DNA from: Trichomonas tenax
Lineage: Eukaryota; Parabasalia; Trichomonadida; Trichomonadidae
NCBI GenBank assembly: GCA_023091735.1
Contig: JALKBU010000800.1
Coordinates: 1 to 24,173 of the forward strand
DNA length: 24,173 bases
Direction: 5' to 3'
Shown here: one piece after another, positions 1-9,500 of the stretch
How the letters are laid out: each line of letters starts with the position of its first letter
Position numbering within the stretch: the stretch's first letter is position 1
Translations under genes and position numbers: made by a program
The notes under the pieces: model-generated
Told to the model about the DNA's origin: nothing
Database searches by the model: none
Seen by the model: only the letters and a program-made list of their open reading frames with translations

Positions 1-565
1 ATTGAGCATTACATCCAAACGTTGATTTATGAGAAAGAACAAATGTATAAGCTATCGAAATTTCGTAAATTGATTCTGATGAAACACCATTTGTTTCAGA
101 AAATGTATCAATGAAACAGTTCCTGACCAAAAATGAACCTGAATATGATGATCGATAGAACAATTTAGAACCTTTGTTTCCAAAGAGACAACAATCAAAG
201 ACTTCTGTAGAATTTGCATATGAAAGTAAATGCCCATAATGATTACATGTGTTGTTTAATATTTTTAATTTTGTTATCTTATAAAATCCAATTCCATTTA
301 ATTGCCCTATAATGAAAGAATCTGCTTTGTTTCCTTCAAAAGTGGAATAATTGATCATAGAAACTGAAGATGAATTCGATGTAGATTTAGATAAACAATA
401 TCCAGCACAATTATTTACAATATTTCCACTAGAATTCGTTGAACAAAATTCAATCAAATTATATTCTAAATAAATCGAATTACCAGTCTCCGGAATATAA
501 AATGGAATATCTTAAACTGTAGATCCGCATTTTGAAAGAGAAGTTCTAAAAAAAGTTAAAATTAA
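1..565 (-). pseudogene. Surface-type protein gene, distal fragment (arm A)
   Basis: Read on the minus strand, this segment encodes the same product as the plus-strand copy at 5697-6242. The frame is open from about 511 down to base 1, roughly 170 residues, and leaves the window unfinished. It shares motifs such as STNSSGNI, CCLFGNKGSKLFYRSS and VRNCFIDT. Short hydrophobic strands with Asn turns and scattered Cys suggest a parallel beta-helix, as in trichomonad Pmp-like surface proteins; that family link is inference. An in-frame TAA lies at 514-512, where arm B stays open. The fragment is cut from its own N-terminal part (2108-2681) by the element at 566-2107. Bases 1 to about 215 differ from arm B at only three positions by my reading, while the rest is much more diverged. 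I am confident it is a broken family member, less so about the function. Confidence 0.75.
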
Positions 566-1113
566 GACTCCAATCCCACAGCTTATGTTCATTGATATAT
601 AATGATCTGCTGATATATAGTATATTTTATGAGTTAAGAGGCTGATAAGGCCAATAAATAAGGATGATCAAATTTTATATTTTCCGTTATACTACATAAT
701 TTGGGAATTGGTTTCATATTATCACTATAGACACTCAACAAATGAGCAAAATTATGTTATGAAATAAAAATATCATTTATTCAATATGATTTGATATTGA
801 TTTTGCGAGGTGTTGTTTAAGAGCCATGCTAGAGTATTCCATTCGTATCTATGGATATCATTCATTGCTGGATTCCTCCATTTTTCTTTCATATGTTCAA
901 ATTCAAATTATTTTTATTATTAATGTGCATGGAAAGATTAATAAACTACATTTTCTTCGAATGTATCATGTACTATCTCTATTTTCACTTTAATATAATC
1001 TTCAGCTCATGATTTTCATTTTCTTGCTCATATTTTGTTGTATGTATGAATTTATAAGATAAAACGTATGGATTCAAAAACTAATAGAGCCGGTTCGGAA
1101 ATATGCATTGAAT

Positions 1114-1162
1114 ATTACTTGTAGAAACAAGTCAATGGCTTTTGCCATTGAACTTTAGTAAT
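1114..1162. repeat. Nested hairpins inside the TTAA element
   Basis: Three stems are packed together. ACTTGT/ACAAGT (1117-1122 with 1127-1132) has a 4-nt loop. CAATGGC/GCCATTG (1133-1139 with 1144-1150) has a TTTT loop. ATTACT/AGTAAT (1114-1119 with 1157-1162) encloses most of the block. All are exact complements. No function can be read from sequence. Confidence 0.5.
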
Positions 1163-1204
1163 AATGTCACTTTTTTCGAAATCATGAAAAATGCAGTTTA
1201 AATC

Positions 1205-1640
1205 GTTTTATAACTTTCTATAAAATTTTTTTCTGGGCAAAACCAATAGCATAGGAGAAATCTATAGAATTTTCTCTAGAATGTGACAGAAGTGGACCGC
1301 AGATAAAAAATTTCTGGAAGGCTGGAAAGCTCACTTTTACAGCACCATATTTCTAAAATTGAATACATTGCATCAAGAAATCTGTATCCGGATAGAATCT
1401 CAACGAGCAAGTTGTAGTACATTATGAGCTAGTATTAATACTACTGGGCTTTTTGTACCTTCTTCATACATATTGAGATAACTCTAGTTGAATTTTCGCT
1501 TTTCATGGTGATATAGTTGATTTTATATCTTGTTATAAAAATTTTTCTGGAATATGTGAACCATATAGGGTGATTCTGTACCTGTCTGTGCAGAACGTGA
1601 CAGAAGTGGACTGAGGATAATTTTTTTTCCGCTGTGAATT
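1205..1640. repeat. Diverged direct repeat pair inside the TTAA element
   Basis: Two copies of about 110 bp lie at about 1205-1320 and 1530-1640. The common core GTGACAGAAGTGGAC is identical at 1283-1297 and 1597-1611, 314 bp apart. Upstream, both copies share a TATAAAAATTTTTCTGG-like block. On the minus strand the cores read VHFCHIL and VHFCHVL, so the repeat could descend from coding sequence. No intact frame remains. Confidence 0.55.
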
Positions 1641-2107
1641 TTTCAAACATTGATCTGGTAACTAAATTCTGTTATTTTATTTATAACACAATATTTTTAT
1701 CTAATAAATATAAAGGAAATCATGGTGGTTCTTCACCATATTAGTAACAAGAAATTATATTCAATATTGAACGAAATATTAATTTTTCAAAATTGAACTT
1801 TCTACTTCTTATAACTTAATCTTCATAAAGCAGAGTCCAATAATATTAGTACATATATTATATATGACCTATATACTATAATGTGACAAAGAGCAAATTG
1901 AAAGTTAATGATATTTTCTCGGTAAAAATGAAAACTTTGAAAAACATCAGTTTTTATTTCTCACTATCCAAGTGCTCGCTGGATGTGCATACAACAATGG
2001 TATAAAGTATAGTTGGTATGTGCATATAGATATACTTTAAAGTCTTTTGATTGGACTTTTAGAGTAGAAGAGTGAAGCTTAAAATCTGAGTACTTGGAAC
2101 TGGAGCC

Positions 2108-2681
2108 TTAACTGAATTTTGGGAAACTAATATATAACAAAAGCAACCATCGAATTCCGTATCTAAGCCGTAGGCGCATAGTCTGTGTTGAACAATTTGA
2201 TTATTTCCGTTATAAAAAGTGCAGCCACCCCTGCCGGGTCGAAAGCTATTCGAAAAGATGCAGAAACTGTAAAAAAATTTAGAAAATCTTTATCATATAT
2301 AACAATGCATCCATCCTTTAGCCCAAAGAAGGAACATTCGTATAAGAAAAAGTCATTTAGTGAAGAAACATTTGTTTGTGTTGTTTTCGAAGTAATTCTC
2401 TGTCTGGAGGAGTCTGATCCATGGTTTGAGGAGTAGAAGAGTTCCCAGACACTTGAAGGAGCAGCGTCAAAGTGGAGAGATTGTTTCTTAGACTTGAAAA
2501 TTTTACAAATTTGTGAATGAAACGTTAATTTTTCATCGGAAGAAACTCTCAATGGAAACTTTCGAGAACTGGAATTTTCCCACATTTCTTCCAAATGCGC
2601 AACCCTAATCTGGAAAATCGAAGGGCTTGCTAATAATAATAAGGGAAACAAAATTCAATCCTGAAAAGCCTTAGGAGACAT
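2108..2681 (-). pseudogene. Surface-type protein gene, N-terminal fragment (arm A)
   Basis: This is the N-terminal part of the gene whose distal part lies at 1-565. A possible ATG at 2681 is followed after eight codons by an in-frame TGA (2657-2655). The frame then resumes with a leucine-rich hydrophobic stretch (ILFPLLLLASPSIF) that looks like a signal peptide. Further on come FDAAPSSVWELFYSSNHGSD and FFLYECSFFGLKDGCIVIYD, both matching the frame in arm B. Compared with arm B, one base is missing in the T7 run (plus-strand A7 at 2271-2277). After that run the correct frame continues (GGC, then VQHRLCAYGLD) up to the element insertion at 2111. It therefore has an early stop, one frameshift and a transposon insertion, and is a clear pseudogene. 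An extracellular role is inferred from the apparent signal peptide and from family resemblance. Confidence 0.75.
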
Positions 2682-2925
2682 GAAGGCAAGAAAAAAGAGG
2701 AAAGTAAGTATAAAAACTCTTTAAATCAATAAAGCGTGGAATTAATAATCATGCAAATTTCCTTATTGTCTTGAAAAAAAGTCATACCTAAAGATCAAAG
2801 ACTAAAACTAGAGAGGTGTCATAGACATACATCTCTATTATAACCGATGAAATTGATGTATAACACAAGAGCTCAGATATCTTCCCAACCTGAGAAGATG
2901 CTGAACTATTAAAAGATCTAGAACA
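2682..2925. other. Spacer between arm A and the Maverick remnant
   Basis: This stretch of about 240 bp is AT-rich. Homology with the region upstream of arm B fades at about 2690. No polymerase exonuclease I or II motif is recognisable in any frame, so the 5' part of the polymerase appears to be lost rather than merely frameshifted. No terminal inverted repeat or target duplication of a Maverick is evident. Confidence 0.4.
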
Positions 2926-4755
2926 ATGATTAATGGTAAATATAAAAATAAAAACATATGGTTTAAAGATAGTTATACAGTTATACATAAAAAACTTAGA
3001 GAATTGCCACAAATATTTAATTTAGCAACTGGACCTAAAGAAGTATTTCCATATAATTATTATAATAGTGATATTCTTAAAATAATAATAAAGTTGGTAT
3101 TATATCTGATGCTATTAATTATGTAAATGATAAAAATACATTTCTTAATAATATCAATAATATTACTAATTGTAAATTATCAGATAATACATTTTATATG
3201 GAGAGATACAGTACTTTCTATTGTTCACAAGATGTTAGAATATTACGTGAAGGTTTTGTTAAATTTAAGAATGATCTTATGAAGGAATTTAATCTAAACA
3301 TATATGATTATGTAAGAATATGTTCTGTAAGTAATAAACTATTCGAACAACGTGTGTATTATCCAAATGGTAATTTATTTGATCTATCTAATAAACCTAG
3401 AGAATTCATTAGTAATTGTGTTTATGGTGGTAGATGTATGTTATGTGAAAATAAGAAACAAATAAATAACGATGGTAATAACATAATTACTGATTTTGAT
3501 GCTGTATCATTATATCCATCAGCAATAGCAAGATTATATACATTAGAAGGTAAACCAAAAGTATTAACAAATGAAATGTTAAATACAAAATACTTATTAG
3601 ATCATTTATTTACAGATGATCAAAAAAAAACCTAATAAAAATAAATTCATAAGTGGTTTCTTTGTTAAAATTAAAATTACATCTATTGGTATTAATAGAC
3701 AATTCCCATTAATAGTTTGTAATCCAGATATTAATTCAGATATCGATTCAGCAAGATCATCTAATAGTAAATGTATAATGTATGTAGATCATATCTTATT
3801 AGAAGATTTGATTAAATATCAAAATATAACATGTGATATATTACAAGGATATTATTATGATGGAAATAGGGATTTAAGAATTAGGAATGAAATTAAGAGA
3901 TTATTCGAATTAAGATTACAATATAAAAAAGAAGGTAACCCATTACAAGAAGTTATTAAATTAATTTTAAACAGCATATATGGTAAAACCATATTAAGTC
4001 CTATTAATGATAAAATTAAATTTATTGATGAAAATGATGTCACACGTTGTATTACTAAGAATTAGAATAATATTATTAAATTAGAAACTTTAAATGGATC
4101 TAATAAAGTTATATTTAAATTACAAAAATCAATAGTTAGACATTTTAACTTTTAGACATTAGGTGTTAATATCTTATCTATGTCTAAGAGAATTATGAAT
4201 GAAGTGTTTTGTACAGCTGAAGATCTTGGTTTAAGTATTTTCTATCATGATACAAATAGCTTACATATATTTAATAAAGATATCGATATACTTGCTAAAG
4301 AATTTAAGAAACGTTATAATAGAGAATTAATAGGTAAAAACCTTGGACAATTCCATAGTGATTTTGCTGAAATAAAACCAGGTATATCTTCATTATCGTA
4401 TAAATCGATATTTGTTGGTAAGAAAACATATATAGATCAATTAACAAATAAAAATAATGAAATAGCATTCCATTGTAGAATGAAAGGTATTAAGCAAGAT
4501 GTTATAGCAATAGTAGCTAATGAACTATTTACAAATAGTATTCAAGTTAGATATAATGAAAATAAGATGTTATTTGAACCTATAGGTGATTGTGATAAAG
4601 ATAATGAATTTAGTATTATGAAATTATATGAGAGATTATATAATGGTGATGAAATCGAATTTGATTTATGTAAATCTATTAATCCATGTTTTGAAAATAT
4701 ATTTGATTTTACAATTGTTACTAAACATTCATTCATTAGAAAACTTAAGTTATAA
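2926..4755 (+). pseudogene. polB: Maverick/Polinton-type protein-primed DNA polymerase B, 5'-truncated
   Basis: Pieces of one family B polymerase follow in order. FKDSY...LP.IFNL and KEVFPYNYYN lie at about 2960-3050. The exonuclease III-like motif STFYCSQDVRIL is at about 3216-3251. Motif A, DFDAVSLYPSAI, is at 3492-3527. Motif B, NSIYGK, is at about 3973-3990. SMSKRIMNEVF begins at 4180, and motif C is at about 4240-4260. The C-terminal end lies at 4755. Intact Maverick polymerases are usually about 1,000 residues or more; about 610 remain here, and exonuclease motifs I and II are missing. Breaks are a frameshift at about 3080-3092, an extra A in the A9 run 3622-3630, and TAG stops at 4063-4065 and 4153-4155. 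Motif C reads DTNS instead of the usual DTDS (AAT at 4255-4257), so a catalytic aspartate is gone. Its codons are markedly more AT-rich than the host genes downstream. Confidence 0.88.
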
Positions 4756-4783
4756 TTAAATTCTAAACATCATATTTATTTGG

Positions 4784-4801
4784 CAAACATTTTAATGTTT
4801 G
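4784..4801. repeat. Perfect palindrome between polymerase and resolvase
   Basis: CAAACATT-TT-AATGTTTG is an 8-bp perfect stem around a TT centre, 29 bp after the polymerase stop and 47 bp before the resolvase ATG. It could act as a 3' processing or termination hairpin or as a protein site. Nothing else in the sequence decides between these. Confidence 0.4.
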
Positions 4802-4847
4802 ACTGCAAATTCTTATTCGCGTTTATTTTTATTTTATAATAAGTTCG

Positions 4848-5075
4848 ATGCATTTATCTTTAGATATTGGTTGTAGAAATATTGGTTATTCTATTTATGA
4901 TGTAATATCAGATAAACTCGAATTTGGATTATTTGATATGGATAAAGATGTTATTTTACATCGAACAATTAAAGTTCATGAATTTATATCAGATATATTT
5001 AATAAGTACAATATATTAATACCGTTATTATAGAGAGACAAGTTAAAAATAATACTGTAGCAATGTGCAATCGCA
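4848..5075 (+). pseudogene. RuvC-fold Holliday-junction resolvase, broken (A22-like)
   Basis: The frame starts MHLSLDIGCRNIGYSIYD, the first catalytic-strand motif of RNase H/RuvC-fold resolvases, with Asp at residue 6. The frame stops with TAG at 5031-5033. A one-base shift at about 5020-5026 restores VIIERQVKNNT followed by AM, the second conserved motif, whose Glu is the next metal ligand. After about 5075 the family resemblance ends, so the C-terminal third with the remaining acidic residues is absent. The gene follows the polymerase on the same strand, as expected for one element. Poxvirus A22-type and mitochondrial CCE1-type enzymes share these motifs and resolve branched DNA at replication ends; assignment to a specific branch is inference. 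It is a truncated, frameshifted, inactive copy. Confidence 0.62.
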
Positions 5076-5308
5076 ATGTGATACAGTCCGTCTTTTTAAT
5101 CTTGCCTAAGTCACAACTACAAACGAGATCGGATGTCTCTTCTTAATTTGTTTTGCTGCCTTCATAGTCATTGCTACCTCCATCATAACCATAGGCTGTG
5201 ACAGTAAGTATATTTTCCCTAACATTTGAAAGAAGGATATTGAAGTTTTCACTCAGAGATAATTCATTGAAAAATAACATTTCATTCCCAAATTTAAAAA
5301 ATTTTTGA
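5076..5308 (+). other. Degenerate 5' region of arm B surface gene
   Basis: Homology to arm A starts at about 5100-5150 and continues to 5308, but the frame is broken. An ATG at 5133 opens a frame of only 22 codons. A second frame from about 5154 encodes a hydrophobic run (FAAFIVIATSIITIGC), a plausible relic of the signal peptide. The gene copy thus seems to have lost its start. The junction with the resolvase remnant lies at about 5075-5110, with no visible duplication. Confidence 0.4.
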
Positions 5309-6361
5309 AGTCTAAGAAAAGTCTTTTATTTCCACTCTGACGCTGCTCCTTCAAGTGTCTGGGAACTCTTCTACTCCTCAAACCATGATCCAAACATCAC
5401 CAGACAGAGAATTACTTCACAAACAACAAATTCAAACGTTTCTTCACTAAACGACTTTTTCTTGTACGAATGCTCCTTCTTTGGATTTAGAGATGGATGC
5501 ATTTATATAGAAAATAAAGATTCTCTTAAATTTCTTCACAGTTTCTGCATCTTTTCGAATAACTCACGAATTTCAAGTGGTGGCTGCATTTATTATTACG
5601 GAAATATGCAAATCGTTCAACATCGACTATGTGCATACGACTTAGAACCACAATATCATGATGGCTTTTGTTATACATCAATTACTCAAAATGCAGATAA
5701 TTTTAACTATTTTTTAGAAAGTTCTTTGACAAATTGCGGATCTACAGATTATGGTAAACCGATTTTTTTAGAATATGGTTTGATTGAATTTTGTTCAACG
5801 AATTCTAGTGGAAATATTGCAGATTATTGTCCTGGATATTGTTTATCTAAATCTACATCGAATTCATCTGTATTTTCTATGATCAATTATTCTACTTTTG
5901 AAAGAAACACAGCAGATTATTCTGACATTTTAAGTCATTTTAATGGAAATGGATATTACATTATCACAAAATCAAACATATTAAACAACACATGTAATAA
6001 TGATGGTTGTCATTTATATTCAAATGCAAATTCTACAGAAGTCTTTGATTGTTGTCTCTTTGGAAACAAAGGTTCTAAATTGTTCTATCGATCATCATAT
6101 TCAGGTTCATTTTTTGTCAGGAACTGTTTCATTGACACATATTCTGAAACAAATGGTGTTTCATCAGAATCAATTTACGAAATTTCGATAGCTTATACAT
6201 TTGTTCTTTCTCATAAATCAACGTTTGGATGTAATGCTCAATATCCATCATTCAACGATATTGATAACAATAAAATCAAGTACAAAGTTCTTTCATGTGA
6301 AAAGAATGAATTTTTTCGTACAGCAGTCACAGCTATGGCGTTACACTCCAACCTAAGTTAA
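5309..6361 (+). pseudogene. Surface-type beta-helix-like protein, N-terminally broken (arm B)
   Basis: A single frame stays open for 350 codons from just after the TGA at 5306-5308 to the TAA at 6359-6361. Its first in-frame ATG is only at 5606-5608, in the middle of conserved sequence, so the true start is lost. Relative to arm A there is a net 4-base gain at about 5315-5340. Features are YECSFFGFRDGCIYI, SSGGCIYYYG, STNSSGNIADYCPGYC, NYSTFERNTADYSD, and CCLFGNKGSKLFYRSS. These repeated F/I-Asn-Gly strand units with Cys suggest a parallel beta-helix, like trichomonad Pmp-like surface proteins (inference). No C-terminal membrane segment is present, although family members often have one, so the 3' end may also be truncated. 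It could still make a shortened protein from Met 5606, but I consider this unlikely. Confidence 0.65.
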
Positions 6362-6511
6362 CAGATACCGAACATTGAAATACACAATTTTTAACATCAT
6401 CAAAACATTTCTTTGCGAATCATGAAACAAATTTTGATCTTTTTCTTAAACATTTTCATCTTTTAGTTTTCATTTTATAAAGAAAAATAAAATATTTAAT
6501 TAATTATAACA
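6362..6511. other. Convergent intergenic spacer with UAAA signal
   Basis: This 150-bp AT-rich spacer lies between two converging reading frames. On the minus strand, TAAA (plus-strand 6495-6498) lies 13 nt after the stop of the large C2/ankyrin gene. That fits the UAAA polyadenylation signal known from Trichomonas. Confidence 0.45.
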
Positions 6512-9500
6512 TTAAACATGACTGCGAAGACGTTTCTTCAGATCTGGATAATCTTTCTTGCGAATGTAGTCGTAGGCTGTCTTTCCTGTGTTGTCTTTGC
6601 AATCGATATTGACACCGAGTGAAATAAGGAGATCTGCAATCTGAAGTGCTTTAGATTGCATTGATGGTGTCATGTTGTGCTGATTGACGAGGATGTGGAG
6701 AGGCATCATTCCATTCGAATCATTCTGCGTGACGTTAAATCCGAAGTTGATCATCGATCGACATGAGTTCATCGATAATGTCTTCAGTGTCTTCTTGAAT
6801 AGTTCAAATATCTCTTTTTCGTTCAGAGACTTCAGAGGAACTTCTTTGTCGATTTCTTTGTTTTCGTCAATAAGAGATGAAGCACGTTCTAAATATGCAG
6901 ATTTGATGATCCTCTTGATCTTCTTATCTGTCGTGAATTCATATTCTGTCTTTGCGCGGACTTTCGCGAATCTCGGACTGAATCCGAGAAGGCATTTGAC
7001 AACACTCTCGTTGTTGTCTTTGCATGCTTGAAGGAGGTGTGTGTATCCATGGAACAATCGTTCGTTGACATCACAGCCGTTCTGAACTAAGATTTCGATC
7101 ATCTGTGTGTCGCCAACAATTCTCGCTTCGCTGAGTGGAGAAAGTCCATCCTTCGACTGAACATCGAGATTTGCACCGTGTTTGATCATCAGATCGACCT
7201 GGTTCGCTGTTCCGTGTTTGATGAATTCGAAGATGAGATTGCTTCCGTTGCCGCACTTTCCGTTGACATCCGTCCTATTGTCGCTCAGAAGTGCCTGCAT
7301 GTGATTGTCGAACTTTCCGTTCCTAGTGATCGTGTAGTACAGTGGTGGATCATCGTATCCATCGACAAAGTTCGGATCCGCTCCATATTTGAGAAGCTTC
7401 GAGAGAACTCTGTGATGTGCTTTCTTGATCGCGAAGCCAAGCAAAGAAAGAGGCTTCTTTGCCTTTCGCAATGTGACTGATGTCGGCATTCCTGATGCGA
7501 GCAATAGTTCAAGAATCTTCGGACGCTTCACACAATAAAATGAAATAGGTTCTCCTTTATATCTCGAATGAGAGAATGACTTTGTCGCTGTTGGATGTCT
7601 CGAAAGGAATCCAACGAATATTTCTTCGTGCTTCATCAGTTCGAAGAGAAGCCTTGTGCTCAATCGCTTTGTCGAATGTGCGTTGTCTGCAGGAATGTCG
7701 CCTGAGTCATTCGGCAATGATGGATCTGCACCAATTTCAAGGAGGAATTTAACTGGTTCACTTCCGTTCTCTCCCGCTCTGCGTGAGAGAGCCAAGTGGA
7801 GAGGAGTGTCGTTTTGTGAGTCGCGATCGTTTTCGAGACCCTTCTTGAACGTGATCTTCATCATTTCGATGTCGTTCAGCAAACAAGCAATCATGAAAGG
7901 TGTTCTTCCGATGCTGTCTCGCAATTTCAGAGTTTCATCATTTGCGAGTCTCCTTGCTTCAGAGAGATCTCCGTTGTTTACGGCAATGAAGATCGGTTCA
8001 TCTGAGAAACCAATTTCGACATCTCTGTCCATTGTCGGAATCGCTGTCTGGCTGATGTTGTCATCTGCTTCGCTCATGTTTGACTTGTTTGTATTGAACT
8101 GAGGAATGTCTTCTGGAATGTCCAAGACAACTTTGTTTTGTTGTTTATCTTTAAACTTTCTTGTCCGCTGCTGTTTCTTGTCTGGAGTTCCTTCGCCTGA
8201 CTTGAAGAGACCTGTCATCTTGCCAAGAATAGAGTTGTCAATGTTGTTGTCTGAAGATGAGAAACTTGATGTCTTCTCATACTTCTGCTGATGTGACAAA
8301 ATTCTGACTTTCAGCACTGGTCTATGCTTTCTTGGCAATACGATGCCGCCTTCAAGCTTAACGATCTCTTCGTGTGGTTGACCATCATCGAACAGCGACA
8401 AGTTTAGATCTCCGAAGCAGACTAAGATATCCTTTCCTGAAATGATTCGTGCATAAACTTCGAATGATACTTTCGGAGCGAATTCTTCGTAATGAATTTC
8501 GAATGATTCGTTCCATGATGGAGAATTGTTTCCTTTGATCGGATTCGTTCTAAACACCTTATCTGTTCCTTTGACTAACATCGTGCACAAAAGTCCTAAC
8601 TTCGGATCATCAACAGGAAGCGTAGAAACTGCAATGACTTCAACATTCATTGATTTATCATTTTCTGGCTTCTTTTCTTCTTCTTTCTTCTTCTCTGTTT
8701 CTTTCTTCTTTTCTGACTTTGGTTTAGATTTCTTCTCAACTACCTTCTTTTGAACTTGTAGCTTAGGTTCTGATTTAACTTCAACTTCTGGAATTGGAAC
8801 TTTGATTTTGACTGATTTTAATGGAATAACTGCAATGTGATCACTATCGTCATTGGTTTCAGAAGGTTCCATTGCTTCTTCTTCATCAAGATGGAGATTG
8901 TGTGTGATGAATTCAGGAACTGGAAATTCAAATGTTGGATCTTCATTGACAATGAACTTCAATGTGATTGTTCCTTTCTCACGACGTTTCATGAATATAG
9001 GTTTGCCAAGAAGTTTAAATGTTTCTTCACGCAATTCGCCATCAAGAAATTCAGAGATCTTCAGTTCTGTCGATGAAATCCTGTCGTTCTTGCGTCCTTT
9101 GTCACGATCCCATGCTGAAATTGAAAGAACATCATTCTCTGGATCAATGACTTCAATGTCAAATGATTCGTTCCATTCTGGGTTCCTGTTGTCCTCGATG
9201 ACTTTTGTCTTGAACTCAGATCTATCAGACTTTCCTGAGAACGAGATAACAACATATGGATCAGTTCCTCCATCGAGATCGGTTAATGGGAGATCATTTG
9301 CACGAACGACTTGGATGTGAATGAACTTCTTTTGCTTTTCAGGAATCGCTTCTTCCTCTTCTGCAGCATTTTCTTCAGGTTTAACTTCATGCTTATCATC
9401 ATTGCCATTATCATTATCAGATGATGATGAAGATTTCTTTTCATGATCAGCGAATTCTTCTGGTTTAACTTCAACAACAATTTCTTCTTGTTGTTGATCT

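Larger units (their letters stand above)
566..2107. mobile_element. 1.54-kb non-autonomous element with TTAA (or TA) target duplication
   Basis: The ends are imperfect inverted repeats: GACTCCAATCCCA at 566-578, and GGCTCCAGTTCCA read inward from 2107 on the other strand, matching at 10 of 13 positions. TTAA flanks both ends (562-565 and 2108-2111). Removing the element and one TTAA restores continuity with the paralogue at about 5685-5710, which has ATAA at the matching place. No transposase is visible; the longest frame is a 69-codon AT-rich one. TTAA targets are typical of piggyBac and its deletion derivatives, but these ends do not begin with the usual CCC/CCY. Because TTAA contains TA, a TA-duplicating Tc1/mariner-type element with one extra terminal base fits equally well. 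The insertion is well supported; the superfamily is not. Confidence 0.75.
1..6242. repeat. Head-to-head inverted duplication (arms A and B)
   Basis: The reverse complement of 1-565 matches 5697-6242. The reverse complement of 2108 to about 2690 matches about 5130-5700. The two arms point outward and enclose the Maverick remnant at about 2926-5075. Identity is very uneven: nearly complete for bases 1-215 against 6028-6242, and visibly lower elsewhere, with many small indels. The left arm continues beyond the window. Confidence 0.8.

Noticed and set aside
52..237. 61-codon minus-strand frame conserved with a frame at 6000-6191
   Set aside because: It is an alternative frame over the surface-gene repeat. 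Its conservation follows from the near-identical DNA, and the true coding frame is the one with the Cys/Asn strand motifs.
1086..1096. GGTTCGG resembling a tRNA B box
   Set aside because: No A box, cloverleaf or acceptor stem surrounds it. No tRNA gene was found in the window.
4063..4155. UAG as a reassigned sense codon
   Set aside because: Two UAG in the polymerase hinted at it, but the 2,632- and 943-codon genes contain no internal UAA or UAG, and the polymerase is broken in other ways.
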